Shown here piece by piece: positions 34,701 to 46,100 of a stretch of DNA of 64,000 nt. Numbering within the stretch: the stretch's first letter is position 1; every line of letters begins with the position of its first letter. The position numbers and the translations under genes are program-made. Origin of the DNA: Amblyornis subalaris (lineage: Eukaryota > Chordata > Aves > Passeriformes > Ptilonorhynchidae); NCBI GenBank assembly GCA_018881555.1, contig JACAXG010000303.1, positions 124,001 through 188,000 on the forward strand, written 5' to 3'. Below the pieces are notes generated by a model. It saw nothing but the letters and a program-made list of their open reading frames with translations, ran no database searches and had not been told where the DNA came from.

Positions 34701-37700
34701 TCCCCTATTTTTTGATCAAATTCCTTCAGCCTAAAGACAGATAAGGCTACAAAAAATAATCCAAGAAAAGCATTTACAATATTTGAATTAAAGTAATCCT
34801 TTCTCCACCACAGTCAAGTAGATTGCCTCACAGTGCCTCCCAGAAACTAAACGTTTTGCAATCTGTAAACTAAAATAGTGAGGTCAATAACCAGAAGTGG
34901 TGGTTCAAAGTAGACTTCTGAATATTCTTGCTTGAAGAGAAAAAAACCCAAAACAATCAACCCCCCTCCTCCCAAATAACAAAATCCAAGCAGCTTGGAA
35001 AACAGAGATCAACATCTGCTGTTTCCAGTTTTCCCTCTTCTCTTGAACCGGTGTAGTGGGCTGACCCTGGCTGAATGCCAGGCACCCACCAAAGCAGCGC
35101 TCTCACTCTGCGTCACAGCTGGACAGGGAAGAGAACATACAATGAACGGTACACGAGTTGAGATAAGGACTGGGAGAGATCACTCATCAAATATTGTCAT
35201 GGGCAAAACAGGCTGGAATTAGAGATATTCATTGAATTTATTATTAACAAAATCAGAGTAAAAATAGACCTTAAAAACACCTTCTCCCCACACACCCTCT
35301 ACCTCTTCACGGAGGAAGGGAGACAGGAAACGGGAGTTACAGTCAGTTCATCACATGTTGTTTCTCCAACTGCTCAGGAAGGAGTCCTTCCTCTGCTCCA
35401 CGACAGGGTCCCTCCCACGGGAGACAGTTCTCTGTGAACTTCTCCAATGTGAGTCCATCCCACAGGCAACAGTCCTCCCCAGACTGCTGCAGGGTGGCTT
35501 ACTCTTCCATGGGGTGCAGTCCTTCAACAACAGGTTGCTCCAGTGTGGGCCCCTTTCTCCATGGACCTCCCATGGGGTCACAGCCTCCTCTCAGGTATGC
35601 CCCTGCTCTGGCATGGTGCTCCTCCACAGGCTGCAGGTGGATCTCTGCATCCCCGTGGCTCTCCACGGGCTCTGGTGGAAATTCAGCTCTGGTGCCTGGA
35701 GCACCTCCTCCCCCTCCTTCTCCATTGCCCTTGGTGTCCGCAGGTCTCCTCTCACATGCTCTCACCCTGCTCCTCTCTGGCCTCAATTACAACTGTGCAA
35801 TGACTTTTCTTCTTCTTATATATTTTACCACACAGGCATTACCACCACCACCACCATTTCTAATTTCTAACTGGCCCAGCCTTGACCAGTGGCACACCCA
35901 TCTTTGGAGCTGCCAGGGATTGGCTCTGATAGACATGGAGGAAGTTTCTTTCAGAAGGCACCCCTGTGGCCCCCCTCTACCAAAACTTGGCCATGCAAGT
36001 CCAATACAACAGCCTTCTGAAATGTTTGGGAAAAAGAAATAGCCCAACTGTTCCTCTATTGCTATCTCTCAAAAGTATCACTGTACAATCTAAAACAGAA
36101 AAATTCTTGAAAAGGTAAATTGTTCTCATAAAATTAGTCTACTTCTTTTGATAGACTCATAAATGCCAGTTAAATTCCAAGAAGTTTTGTATAAAATTAT
36201 CAGTTGACTACACACCTGTTTCCCAAATGAGAAAGTGTCATATCAAGAGAAAAAGTGGGAGTAACATTGTTCTCTTAATCAGTGCCTTATAAGTACAGGA
36301 CATCCTTAGGAAGGAGAACGTGACATTTACAGAGCCATATGCTGCAAGTAGTTGTTCTGGTGACAAGAGGTCAAATCATGCTGTAAAAACTGCTGCTATC
36401 TTGGAAAGCTCATTATGTTGATAATAGGACTAATGCAAACACCGTTGTCTGATTAAGTAATCTTACATAATTTGTGTCAGCATAGACAGGCCTTCAGTTT
36501 GGTGTAGTGGTGGTAATGGTGGGTGTTTTTAGGTTTGGGGATTTTTTTAAGCCATAATCACCAAAAAGGACCTTGGAACAAAAAAGTAGCTATGCACAGA
36601 TGTACCTTCTCAGAGAAAGCACTCTTCCTCAGGGACAAGTTATTTTGGACAGATTCTGGCACAAAATTTCATAGATATTTTCTGCACTTTAAAGGCTGAC
36701 TGCAACATTTTTCTCTTTCCCAGAGCAATTGTTATTTCAATTCCTTTCAACACACGATTCATCCTTTATGTTCACACACTTAAAGGTTACCTGCCTGGAA
36801 AGCAGATGGAACTACTTTCTACATAGAACTACATGTACCTCTGTTCACATAAGCTTACTGATATCCACACAGAGTATCTGAGCACTCACAAATTTCTGCC
36901 TTAGCTCAACACTAAAGGTACAAGTTAATGTCACTACAAAGCTAAGCTATTGCCAAACAGAAAAGAACTCCTTTCCTATTTGCAGTTTCAGCAATGAGTT
37001 TCCCATCATTACGCTTTAACAACTAGTTAAAGAAACTAAATAAAGCTTGTCTGGGAGTAGCAGAGCAACTACTTTGCTGCTCCTTTGTGCAAAGGAGTGT
37101 GTCTTCAGGGACAGGCAAAAAACAGCATGCCACTGGTGGGTTAAAGGAAGGAGCAAGCAAATAACTTGTAACTGTCCCATCAGACCACTACCTAGAATCA
37201 GGGCCCAAGCTAACTAATGAAGCCAGTATCCTTTTCTGTGGCCGTACATATGCTGACCAGATAGAGATGGTCTCTTGTAAAAGAGGCAACCCTAAACTCT
37301 TGTCCTGATCTTTTCAGCTTCTGGTAGGAAAAGAACTGCTAAACAGCAATGCAATATTCTTTTTTTTGCTTCTTGTGCTTTAGCAGAAAGTCTTTCACCA
37401 TTTCCTTGATATTTCTGTCTTTATAACAAGACCTTTTCTGCACTTTACTAAACACTTACCTTAGTGGTGGTCCATCTTTTGTCTCCCCCTCCATTGTCTT
37501 TTTTCCTCTTCATAGAATCATAGAACAGTTTGGGTTGGAATATGATATAGTCTAGGCCCCCGCCATAGGGAGGGCATATTTTGTAGCCCTGCATTTTGCA
37601 GTTCTTTAGTTGTGCAGTGTTTTTAGTTCAGCAAATAGTTTCTCATGCACTTTTGTATAAACATAGCTATTGTTATTACTAACCGGCCAATGTTTATGAA

Positions 37701-40700
37701 TTCCTAACCTATATGATAGACAATTCTGTTGACCAGTAGACAGCAGGAGGTGGTGTTCCCATCCTCCAATCCACGGTGGTTTCTGAAAACATATAAATAA
37801 AGACCGAGGGCAGAGGCCGGCTCTCTCTTTCTTTTCTCCTTGGCCTCTGCCCTGTTGGTGGACCCTGACAGCTGTCTCCGTGTGTTTATTCATATCCCGA
37901 GAGCAACAATATTTCACCAACGCTAGATGCTCAAAGTGCTGTCTGACCCTTCCTTGAACACTTTAATTGGATATACGTCACTTACATTGGATATTCACCC
38001 TATTTTATACTTTCATTGGATATACACCACATTACTATGATGTGCAATATGCAAACTACAAAATGCATGTCTGGCTGTAATGAAGATAGGTAAGAGTTTT
38101 TGTTTCTTTTTTTTTTTCTTTGTTTTTCTTTTTGTTTTTTAACTTGTTACCTTTAGGAAACAAATACCAGCTGGAATTACCATGCCACACTGTCAGACTC
38201 TTAAAAAATACCTGCCATTTCGATCTGGATATACCTAAGGGAGACAGAAGGTAATTTATTTTTTACTTCTGAACTACTGCTCTTAATCCAGAAGACTCAC
38301 TTGCTTTACAATAATAAAATAAAGTATCGATAAAATCAACCTTAGAAGGGTACATTTTCCATAGTACCTCTTTAGGCTTACACTAATGAAGAGTTGCTAT
38401 AGATGCTCTACAGAAGCTACTGTTTGCGAAGTTGTTGCATCACACACATTTAGAACACTGACACCAGCACTTGGGGCACATGGAACAAGGGGCAAACATC
38501 CTGAGGGCATTTTCAACGCACATTCAGAATTTTTGTCATCATGGACATAACATATGAAATTACAGTTGCAATTTGCAGAAAATGAAGGCCATGAACATTA
38601 TCTACACCCTTCCAGGCCATGACAAAAATTCAGGAGCATTCAGCTCTTCTTCAACTGATAAGCACATTCCCCTTCTTATGTATACAATATTTTACATTAG
38701 GAGAAGAAAAAAAGAACTATGTTTTATGAGAGGCAAGCCCATTGTCCACATAGTAATCAACAAACTGCACCTTCTCTGCCTCTCTCATGACAGTTTGGCC
38801 TTTCCTAAACTTTACAGTGCTACTGATACATTTGTTCTATTGTCAAGATTTCTCTTCATGATAATTGAGCTACTTTTCCCTATCAATTTGAATAAAAGCT
38901 CTATTTCTCTCCAAATATACATAGTTATGGTATCTCAACTTCTAGCTGAGGTACCCCCACCTACTTCTGAATGAAAAAAAAGTAATTTGTGAATTGTCAA
39001 ATGAACACTTTTGGCCAACATCCAAACAGATTCAATATTATTCCTATATCTGGCTGTCCAAATTATGCACATTCTGTCCACTTTGACACATCATCTGATG
39101 GTGAGATTTACCCTTCAATTTTTCAATTATTACATAGTCCATGATAAGCAACAATGAAAGGATGCTTGGCTTCTTACAGGTAAATCTGGTCATGAGGCAA
39201 TTCTGGCAAGTCTTCAGAGGCTTCTGAATGAGCACCACTTGCCCTGCATTTGCCTGGGGATGGTTAAACCTTTCCACCCTTGCTAGGGTGTCATCAAAGG
39301 CCTTCAGAGACCAGAACAGCAGAAAATAGGCGTATTCCAAAATGACTCCTGGTATTTCAACACTTGGTAGCTATGACAGTCAGAAAAAGAATGTCCTCAC
39401 TTTCAGCTTTTATATAGTCCCATGCACATGAATATCCAATAATGTACAACTTTTCCAAAAATGATGAAGGCAGTGAATCACATTGCCTTCCTTCATGGAA
39501 GGCACACAGGTAGCTTCATCCACACAGGTAGCTACTGCTTCCTATTAAGATACTCAAAGAAGGTAAAGAATAGAGCCACAACTCATCATCTGCATCTGCT
39601 GGTTACCTCTTCTGATAAGCTGCCAAATTAGCTTTCTGTAATGACTTACATTAATGTTAATATTCACAGCAAAATCTCATCATCACCGTCAGTAGAGTTC
39701 CAGACTACTTCACCCCAGGCGTCCAGTCCCCCCCACTGAACAGCTGTGCTGATTTACGGATGAGTACGTGGATTGTCCTTCCAAGATACAAAACTTAAGA
39801 TGCTAGCAAGTCTTCACCACGCACAGTTTTGTTGACTGACACATCAGCATTTCTATTACCTCTTAGTGCCAGGTTCTATGATTCCATTTTTCACAATAGG
39901 GAATGCAGGGAGCTATGGGTAACTATGATCAACCTCCAAAGGTAACTTGTCCATTCTTTTCTTCATCACACCACAAACTGCAAGGCACAGTTTAAAAGTC
40001 TAGGGTCCCTTTCATATCTCATCAACAAGAATTTCCAAGGAATTACAGCTATACTTACATTTATCCTGCAAACAAACCATTGAACTAACTTGTTTTCGCA
40101 GAAGAAGTTACAAATGTTAAAGATGGTGCCAGTGTGACGTTGACAGAACAGGCTATGCTATGAAAGAGAATCAATGTTGCAGCAAATACTCAAAGGCTCC
40201 ATTCTGGTCCAGATATTCACCGGGTATTTTAACACAGCTGAGCACTGTCTCAGGGCTCAAGAGAATACCAGAGACAGACAACCAAACTGTGTGAGCCAGT
40301 ATATATAGAGCCATGTGCTGAACTTCTCCCTGATATATCCAGCATTCAGATACAAGGACAAGACCAGGTCTGCCAACTGGAATGCTGTTCTAAATACTAC
40401 AGATGGAAGTAGTAACACCAACCTCTTTTTCAGCAGTAGACCAAATTCAGTTCACATTTGTGAAATCCACAAGATAGGCAGACCAATGCAAACTTTATAC
40501 ACTCTACAAAATTACTCAATTTCTATAGGTGGTGAAAAAATAAAAACAAAAAAAAATAAAGGCAGACAAGAAAAAGGGACTGGGGTGAGGTCATTCTTGA
40601 ATATAAGAATATCTTATAGGTATAAGATGTATTTAGAAGTCTCCCCAACAATGTCTGCTCAGAAAAGACCATGCTTAGATGGGACATTATAATCACAGAA

Positions 40701-43149
40701 TAGTTTGGGTTGGAAGGGACCTTTAAAGATCATGTAATTCCACCTTCCCTGCCATGGGCAGGGATACCTTCCACTAGACCAGCTTGCTGAAACCTCCATT
40801 CAATCTGGCCTTGAACACTTCCAAGGATGTGGAGTTTGCCCACAATTCCTCTGGGCAACCTGTTCTTCTCTTGGCGTCTTCTCTGGGCAACCTGTTCCAG
40901 TGCCTCATCACCTCACAGAAAAGAACTTCTTCCTAATATCTAATCTCAATCTACCCTCTTTCAGGTTTAAAACTGAAACAGATTAGGCCTTGTCTGATCA
41001 ATAATGAGCAATCTTATTGGTTTAGAGAAAGTACACTTCATTGTTTAAGAATGGAGGTGAAAATTCAAATTGCAATCACATTTCCTTGTAGGTTTTCTAT
41101 TCAGACATTCATTATGAGGAAGAAGAGACAATAATTACAAATTAATTTATAAAACAGAGCCTGTAAACTGACAAAGTATTGTTTCACCATCTAGTTCTCT
41201 TCCATTTGCTGTTACATTTAAATAATTCAGACTTCTTCCACATTGTTCACAAACCACATCATGCTTTTGGTAAATGTTACTGGGTATTTCACCAAGTAGC
41301 TACCTTCCAGATCACCTATCAACTACAAACCATAGTTAACAGCGGACCTGTTGCAGCTCTTGGCTTATGGAACAGTCGTATCTCAACTTTCCACTGTAAT
41401 AAACACCAAAAGCTAATCTAACAACATAGTATGCATATGTTTGAATATATGCAGCTGAAAACCTGTCCCCTGCAGTTGAATGAGGTTTATGATAATAAGC
41501 TTTTCCTTTACTTTAATACGTGAATGAAATATGCTTTTTTGAGAAGAAGTATCATACTTTTGTTATGAAGTAAAAGAAATGCAAGACAGTATGTGTATTT
41601 AAAACACTGAAAAGGGATAATCCACTTGTTAACACTACACTGATGAAGTTCTGAACTCATCGTGACAACTACCAGGCTGCAGGATTTAAGAGTCCACATG
41701 TCCTTCCACTAAGTCATATCCCTGACACTATAATTATTAAACAGGATGATCAAGTTGCAAAAATCAAGCCATAACAAGATGCGTCAGGTTTTTACACCTT
41801 TTTGGTGTTAAATACACAATGTGCTGGTATTTTTTTGGTAAGCAGCTATTCTTATGATTGCATAGTATTTTAAAAAATTGTTTTTGTAGTTTAGGTATTT
41901 TTAACATGAGAAGAATATTGATCTAAATGGAACGAATCATGATGAAAAATGCTCTCAAATTTAAGAAGCTGCACTTATTCAGTGCCTAGGATTCTTACCT
42001 GTATCAGTGAATGTGTCCAAAGTCTTTCATCTTACTATTTTATCTCGCACAAAACCAGAAGCTTAGAACACAGAAATTGCTGAAATAACATCCTTCCAAT
42101 TTGCATTCTTTTCTTGTCCATTTCTATTCTACTTGACGTAACACCACTGCTCCAAATACCTCTTTTTTTGTTCCCACCATAATGTATTTACACAGATCCA
42201 TTACAACCTCTCCCACACATTATATTTTGTGAAGATAGCTTCCTATATAAAGCAAAAAGATGTTTCTCTCTTTGGAAATGCTGTAGCTGCTAGCTGGAAT
42301 TCTGAAACAAAGGTGATCTCAACGCTATCCAGAAATACAGGGTTGGTTACTGGGGAATCAATTATTATAGACTTTTCCCACCTTTTGAATTTTTGCAACT
42401 GAGAAGATTCCAAACTGTGACAACAAGGATTATTCTCTAATTATTCAAGACTAAACCACAACTTATTAAATTTAATTCCATTTCAATTTTTCCAGTATAT
42501 AAGTACTATACACTGATCCTGCTTCACACTGACAATGCCTTCAGCATAAGGCACCACCAGTCATCTTGGATATGAATCCAGTAATTCCAAAATAAAGCAC
42601 TGCTGTTTAAACTACCAATGCACATGAAGTGAAACCATTTGAAAAGCATCCTGTAAAAGAAAAATGGCAACTAATATCTTACCTTGTTCTAAGAGCCACC
42701 CAAGCCGCATCAATGTCAGCATACAGATTCTTCTCTGTTGGCTTCCCAGAACTTGCACCATAACCAGAATAATCATATGAGAATATGTTGCAATTAATCC
42801 GTGAACCCAGTCCTATATAAAAGCTGCTCATCTGACCTAGGTCAACAGCATTTCCATGTGAGAAGAGCAAAGTGTACTTGGCGTTAGGTGAGCAACGCAC
42901 AAACATACAGGCAATCCTGTTACCTTTACTTGTTCTAGTCATGAAGCACTCAATGGCATCTTTTTCTCTAGAAGAATATTGCCAGTCTGCTCGCTCTGAG
43001 AGATGTAAAGTCCAGCGACTACCACTCTCATCACACATTAGTGTGTATGTGGGATCAGGAGGTAAGAATGCCAGCTTGGAGGCAATTTTCCCTGGGCATG
43101 GTGGACAACAGAACAGGCAACACAGTTCACTAAAGGAAAGATTATTCAT
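31502..43149 (-). CDS. ABHD17B: Alpha/beta-hydrolase domain protein 17B, palmitoyl-protein thioesterase
   Basis: Three coding exons (42683-43149, 32168-32347, 31502-31721; 467, 180 and 220 nt) join in frame to 867 nt, or 288 residues, the length I recall for mammalian ABHD17B. ABHD17 enzymes remove palmitate from membrane proteins such as N-Ras and PSD-95. The N-terminus has the Cys cluster C10, C11, C14, C15, C18 that is palmitoylated for membrane targeting. The fold shows an HGNA motif, the nucleophile elbow GQSIG with Ser170, Asp235 in GTEDE and His264 in GAGHN, so the triad is complete. The start is the first ATG, 8 nt after a good acceptor (TTTCAG). All introns are GT-AG. The gene lies head-to-head with C9orf85. 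No defect is seen. ABHD17A and C are the alternatives; neighbours and sequence favour B. Confidence 0.97.
32168..32347 (-). other. ABHD17B: ABHD17B coding exon 2
   Basis: The acceptor is TTTTCTAG, the donor is GTAAGT (plus 32162-32167). It encodes residues 157-215 plus split codons and carries the catalytic Ser170. Confidence 0.95.
33205..33345. repeat. A/C-rich (T/G-rich) low-complexity tract
   Basis: About 140 bases almost entirely of A and C on the plus strand, with runs such as aaaacccaaaccc and ccgccccccaaaaaag. The minus strand is G/T-rich with G-runs, which accounts for the Gly/Phe-rich ORF at 33174-33359. Confidence 0.85.
35052..36008 (-). mobile_element. Solo LTR, 957 bp, in ABHD17B intron 2
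   Basis: Plus-strand ends are TGTAGTGGGCTGACCCTGG and AAGTCCAATACA. The body has many short units of the kind 'ctccacaggctgcaggtgga' and 'cccatggggtcacagcctcc', which I recognise as a common bird ERV LTR family. On the minus strand it starts TGTATTGGACTTGC and has an AATAAA signal (plus tttatt near 35,237-35,242). Flanks accgg and acagc do not form a clear duplication. It has the same orientation as ABHD17B, so its polyadenylation signal could act on that transcript. ORFs here are by-products. Confidence 0.8.
37513..37581 (-). mobile_element. CR1 fragment, part left of the inserted LTR
   Basis: 'catagaatcatagaacagtt' is the antisense CR1 3' end. It reads to 'agggcatattt', where the LTR enters, and resumes at 37,909. 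Confidence 0.8.
37582..37908 (+). mobile_element. Solo LTR, 327 bp, ERVK/alpharetrovirus-like, inside a CR1
   Basis: It runs TGTAGCCCTGC...GAGAGCAACA, flanked by a perfect 6-bp duplication, atattt (37576-37581 and 37909-37914). TATAAATA at 37792-37799 overlaps AATAAA at 37796-37801. It lies antisense to ABHD17B within its intron 2. Size and duplication length match the LTR at 16,104, but the sequences differ, so they are separate families. Confidence 0.85.
37909..37975 (-). mobile_element. CR1 fragment, part right of the inserted LTR
   Basis: '...gatgctcaaagtgctgtctgacccttccttgaacactttaattgg' continues the CR1 consensus order (gctcaaag...ccttgaacac), so the LTR split a CR1. Confidence 0.7.
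39044..39800 (-). pseudogene. Possible decayed cohesin STAG-like pseudogene fragment
   Basis: The minus strand from about 39,800 to 39,044 has protein-like patches in shifting frames: F-x-LE-x-x-ST, then [21 protein letters not shown], then an EIP-x-VIL...YFLLFWSL block, then KTCQNC followed by a hydrophobic helix. In the same order, the mid-region of STAG/SA cohesin subunits as I remember it has FDLEIYST, a NEEF...VDISRSQLID block, EVP..VIL...YF.ILW.L and FC..CQ. Stops and frameshifts break the series and no introns are evident, as in a processed pseudogene. The similarity is weak and judged by eye; it may be chance. Confidence 0.25.
40692..40975 (-). mobile_element. CR1 LINE 3'-end fragment
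   Basis: It starts 'aatcacagaatagtttgggt' and follows the antisense CR1 tail closely through 'cctaatatctaatctcaatc'. 'tctgggcaacctgttc' occurs twice, near 40850 and 40882, a local tandem duplication within the copy. Well preserved, so relatively young. Confidence 0.9.
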
Positions 43150-43157
43150 CTTCTAGT
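42683..43157 (-). other. ABHD17B: ABHD17B exon with start codon
   Basis: Eight 5'UTR bases then ATG at 43149. The donor is AAG|GTAAGA (GT = plus ac at 42681-42682). It encodes residues 1-155 and two bases of codon 156, including the Cys cluster and the HGNA motif. Confidence 0.95.
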
Positions 43158-46100
43158 CTGAAATAGGAAGAGAGAATGGTATCAGTTTCCAGTTACAAAC
43201 CTATATTAAAAAAACCCCAACTTAATAAAAAATGTAAACGTAATGTAACATCTCTAGAAAATAATACATAATTTTTGAACATTTAACAAAACAGATTTAA
43301 ATACATATATGTATATTTCCATATAATACTTATTTTGATATTACTAGTTGCTTCATAATGAGCGTATTATTAAAGAGGAGTGATAATTCTGAAGATAACA
43401 AAAGTGAGTGTCAGAGTGATAACTCTTGACAGATAACAAAAGTAAAACGATTACTCAGAGAAAGAACAAGCATGAGCTTTTGAGTTTCTTTGTTGGAAAT
43501 GAAGTTCCTCATCTTAAGACATCAGGAAAAGTGTTCTTCTCATTGAAAAATACATACATTATAAAGAACAATTAAAATATGTTGCAGTATACTGAGGCTA
43601 TGCAGATTTCTGCAGCCAAAAATCACTACAGCATTCCTAAATATAGAGAATACATATTGCAATCATGATGTATGGGCTCCTGCAATCAGTATCAGAAGAA
43701 TGAAAGGTGCATGAAGGTCAAAACTCAGAAGGCAAACCAAGATGATTCTGGCTTAGCAAACAGTGTAGAGCTTTGGTACAGTAAATGTAGCTATCAACTT
43801 ATCTTTGCTCCACATACTTTCTGACATACACATTTCCAAAACCTTCAAAGAAATTATTACCTGTATTGCACATAGGAATTGGGATTGTATTAATGACATG
43901 ACTGGGGGTTTTTTTCATGCTTTAAGAAAATCCTGGACCAAATGCTCTATCACAGATATTTGTTAAAACAATATAATTTATAGTACCAATTCAAACTATT
44001 GGTGTTAAGACTGGGGGGGAGAAAAAAAGAGTAAACACCCCTATACCTAAAGCAAGCTAGGTAAAGACACAGTTGCCCTTAAAGCAGATATTGTGTCCTC
44101 TTAATTTAGAGCAGGGAGAAGGGTGGGGGGAAAAAATCCTTTGCTGCTGCAATACTTTTTCTCAGAGATTAGAAGACCAATGAAATTTGACAAGTACCAT
44201 GTTGGAAACCAGCACACCTACGATAAGCATTTACACTACTTTCCTTAAGGCATCTGACATTTCATCTCAAACAACTTTTTCATATCAGATCTATCTACAG
44301 TTCTCAAGCTCATCTCCTGAGAGGTCCCTGTGAACACAAACACTTTTACAGTTTCAGATACCAGCTTTGACTCAAGTTACAAAACAAGCAGATTTCTGTT
44401 CTGTACAGTACCATGCTGTTACAGAAATATTAGGGTCATCCAACAATAAAATCTTATTTCTAACTACAATATCTGACAATATTTAGATGATATTTCAAAT
44501 TTTGTCCTTTAACTTGTACAAAGGGACAGTTTTCATGTGTAAATTTCTTTTTAAAAAAGCTTCAAGGACACGGCTGTAAAAACACTTTAACATATATCAC
44601 AGAACACCTATCTGCATTTTGGATGTGTGAGTGGTCTCTTCCTGGTGGTAGAGTATGAAGCATACTGCATACAATGTTACATGAAGCATACTTTTAGAGT
44701 AGCAAAAACAGGCACAGTGAGACAGTCTGACAAACAGCATGAGCATTCTTGGAATACTACTTCTCTTCGTAGGGCACAAAAAAAGAGGCTGGTGCAGCTA
44801 AGAGTTTTCACCCAAGGTCTCTAGTTTTCTTCACAGCAGGGTAACACAGATGCTTAGGTATGGGAGATCAACACTACCAGCTTAGAGGAGATGGCATGAA
44901 GTACTGATCAGCTCCCATAAAAAGGCAGGTAGGCTCTCAAAGAAGATCCTGAATAAATGACCATATTCCTGCCAGCTAAAGTAACAATAACCTAGTGCAT
45001 CTACATAATCAGTGCAATTAGTCACTCAAATTTGGAATAGCTCATCTGTTGCCTGTCAGATGAGATTATGTGAACATTAAGTTTCATTTACACGCGTAAG
45101 TCAGGATAAGTTGAAGGAGTCTATGGAGGAAGTGTAAATATTAGCAAAAGGTTTGGGTTGTCTCATGCACAGGAAAAACCCTATAGTTTTTGGGGGGGCG
45201 TTGTTCCTTCTTTGCTTCTCTTATGACCACCAAAGAAGCAACTTCTTTCACCTCTACTTACTAAGTTCATGTTCACAGTCCAGAGAAACTCCTGTGATAT
45301 CTCAACATGCTTTTTTCCAAATACTTATGACCCAATACTCAAAACCACTTCTATTTCTATCACAAACAAAATGGATCTGTTCTGAGTGAGTTTTTCCACC
45401 TTTTCAGAAAAGTTGAAGGCAAAGTTAGATATTATACTTTATTCTAAGGGAGTGATGATTATTTTTTCGTGAAAAATTTAAAAGAACATGTACCTCCAAA
45501 AGTGAGACATAACTAACTTGTTCTGCCTAGGAACCACAGATTGTACTCTATACCAGCTTACAACAATAGCTGTAGAATTTCTTGTTTCTTCCCAATCCAC
45601 TTGTCAGAAAGAATTAGAACAGGAGTTTACACTATTTCTAAGCATAAACAGCCCAGCAACATTACAAATATGATCTCACTCAGAAAATATTTGCTATTTG
45701 TCAAATTAATTTCAGAAGACTGGAAGCTGGCCTGTGGGATTCACGCATAGAGCAGTACTGCAGTAAACCACATTTTATCAGCTGATGTGGTACTGTCCCC
45801 CAAGATAGCTTAAATGTGCTAAAAATGGGCTGTCACCAGATACGGCAAATGACATACTGAAGACCACCGATTATTATTCTTAGGTTTTATTCCTCCCCCC
45901 CGTGCTAGACTAATGCAGGCTTTATATGTTGATTTTTTAATCCAATGGAAAATCTGCCTACTGAAACTAAGGATTCTGATTCCAGAGTCATTCTTTGACT
46001 AAATCGCAGCTAACAAGAAGTCTTTTCTTTAAAACAAATACGTGCTACTTTCTTCACTCAGAAGACCCAAGAAAAACAGCAGATCACTAACTGAACAAAT

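Larger units (their letters stand above)
32348..42682 (-). other. ABHD17B: ABHD17B intron 2, about 10.3 kb
   Basis: It holds an A/C-rich tract, an LTR at 35,052, a CR1 split by a 327-bp LTR at 37,582, a possible pseudogene near 39-39.8 kb and a CR1 at 40,692. Other parts look like plain AT-rich intron. Confidence 0.85.

Noticed and set aside
35047..36013. Target duplication of the 35-kb LTR
   Set aside because: accgg and acagc match at three of five bases only, not enough to claim.
38573..38974. 133-codon plus ORF in ABHD17B intron 2
   Set aside because: Antisense to the host gene, no domain, no transcript signals.
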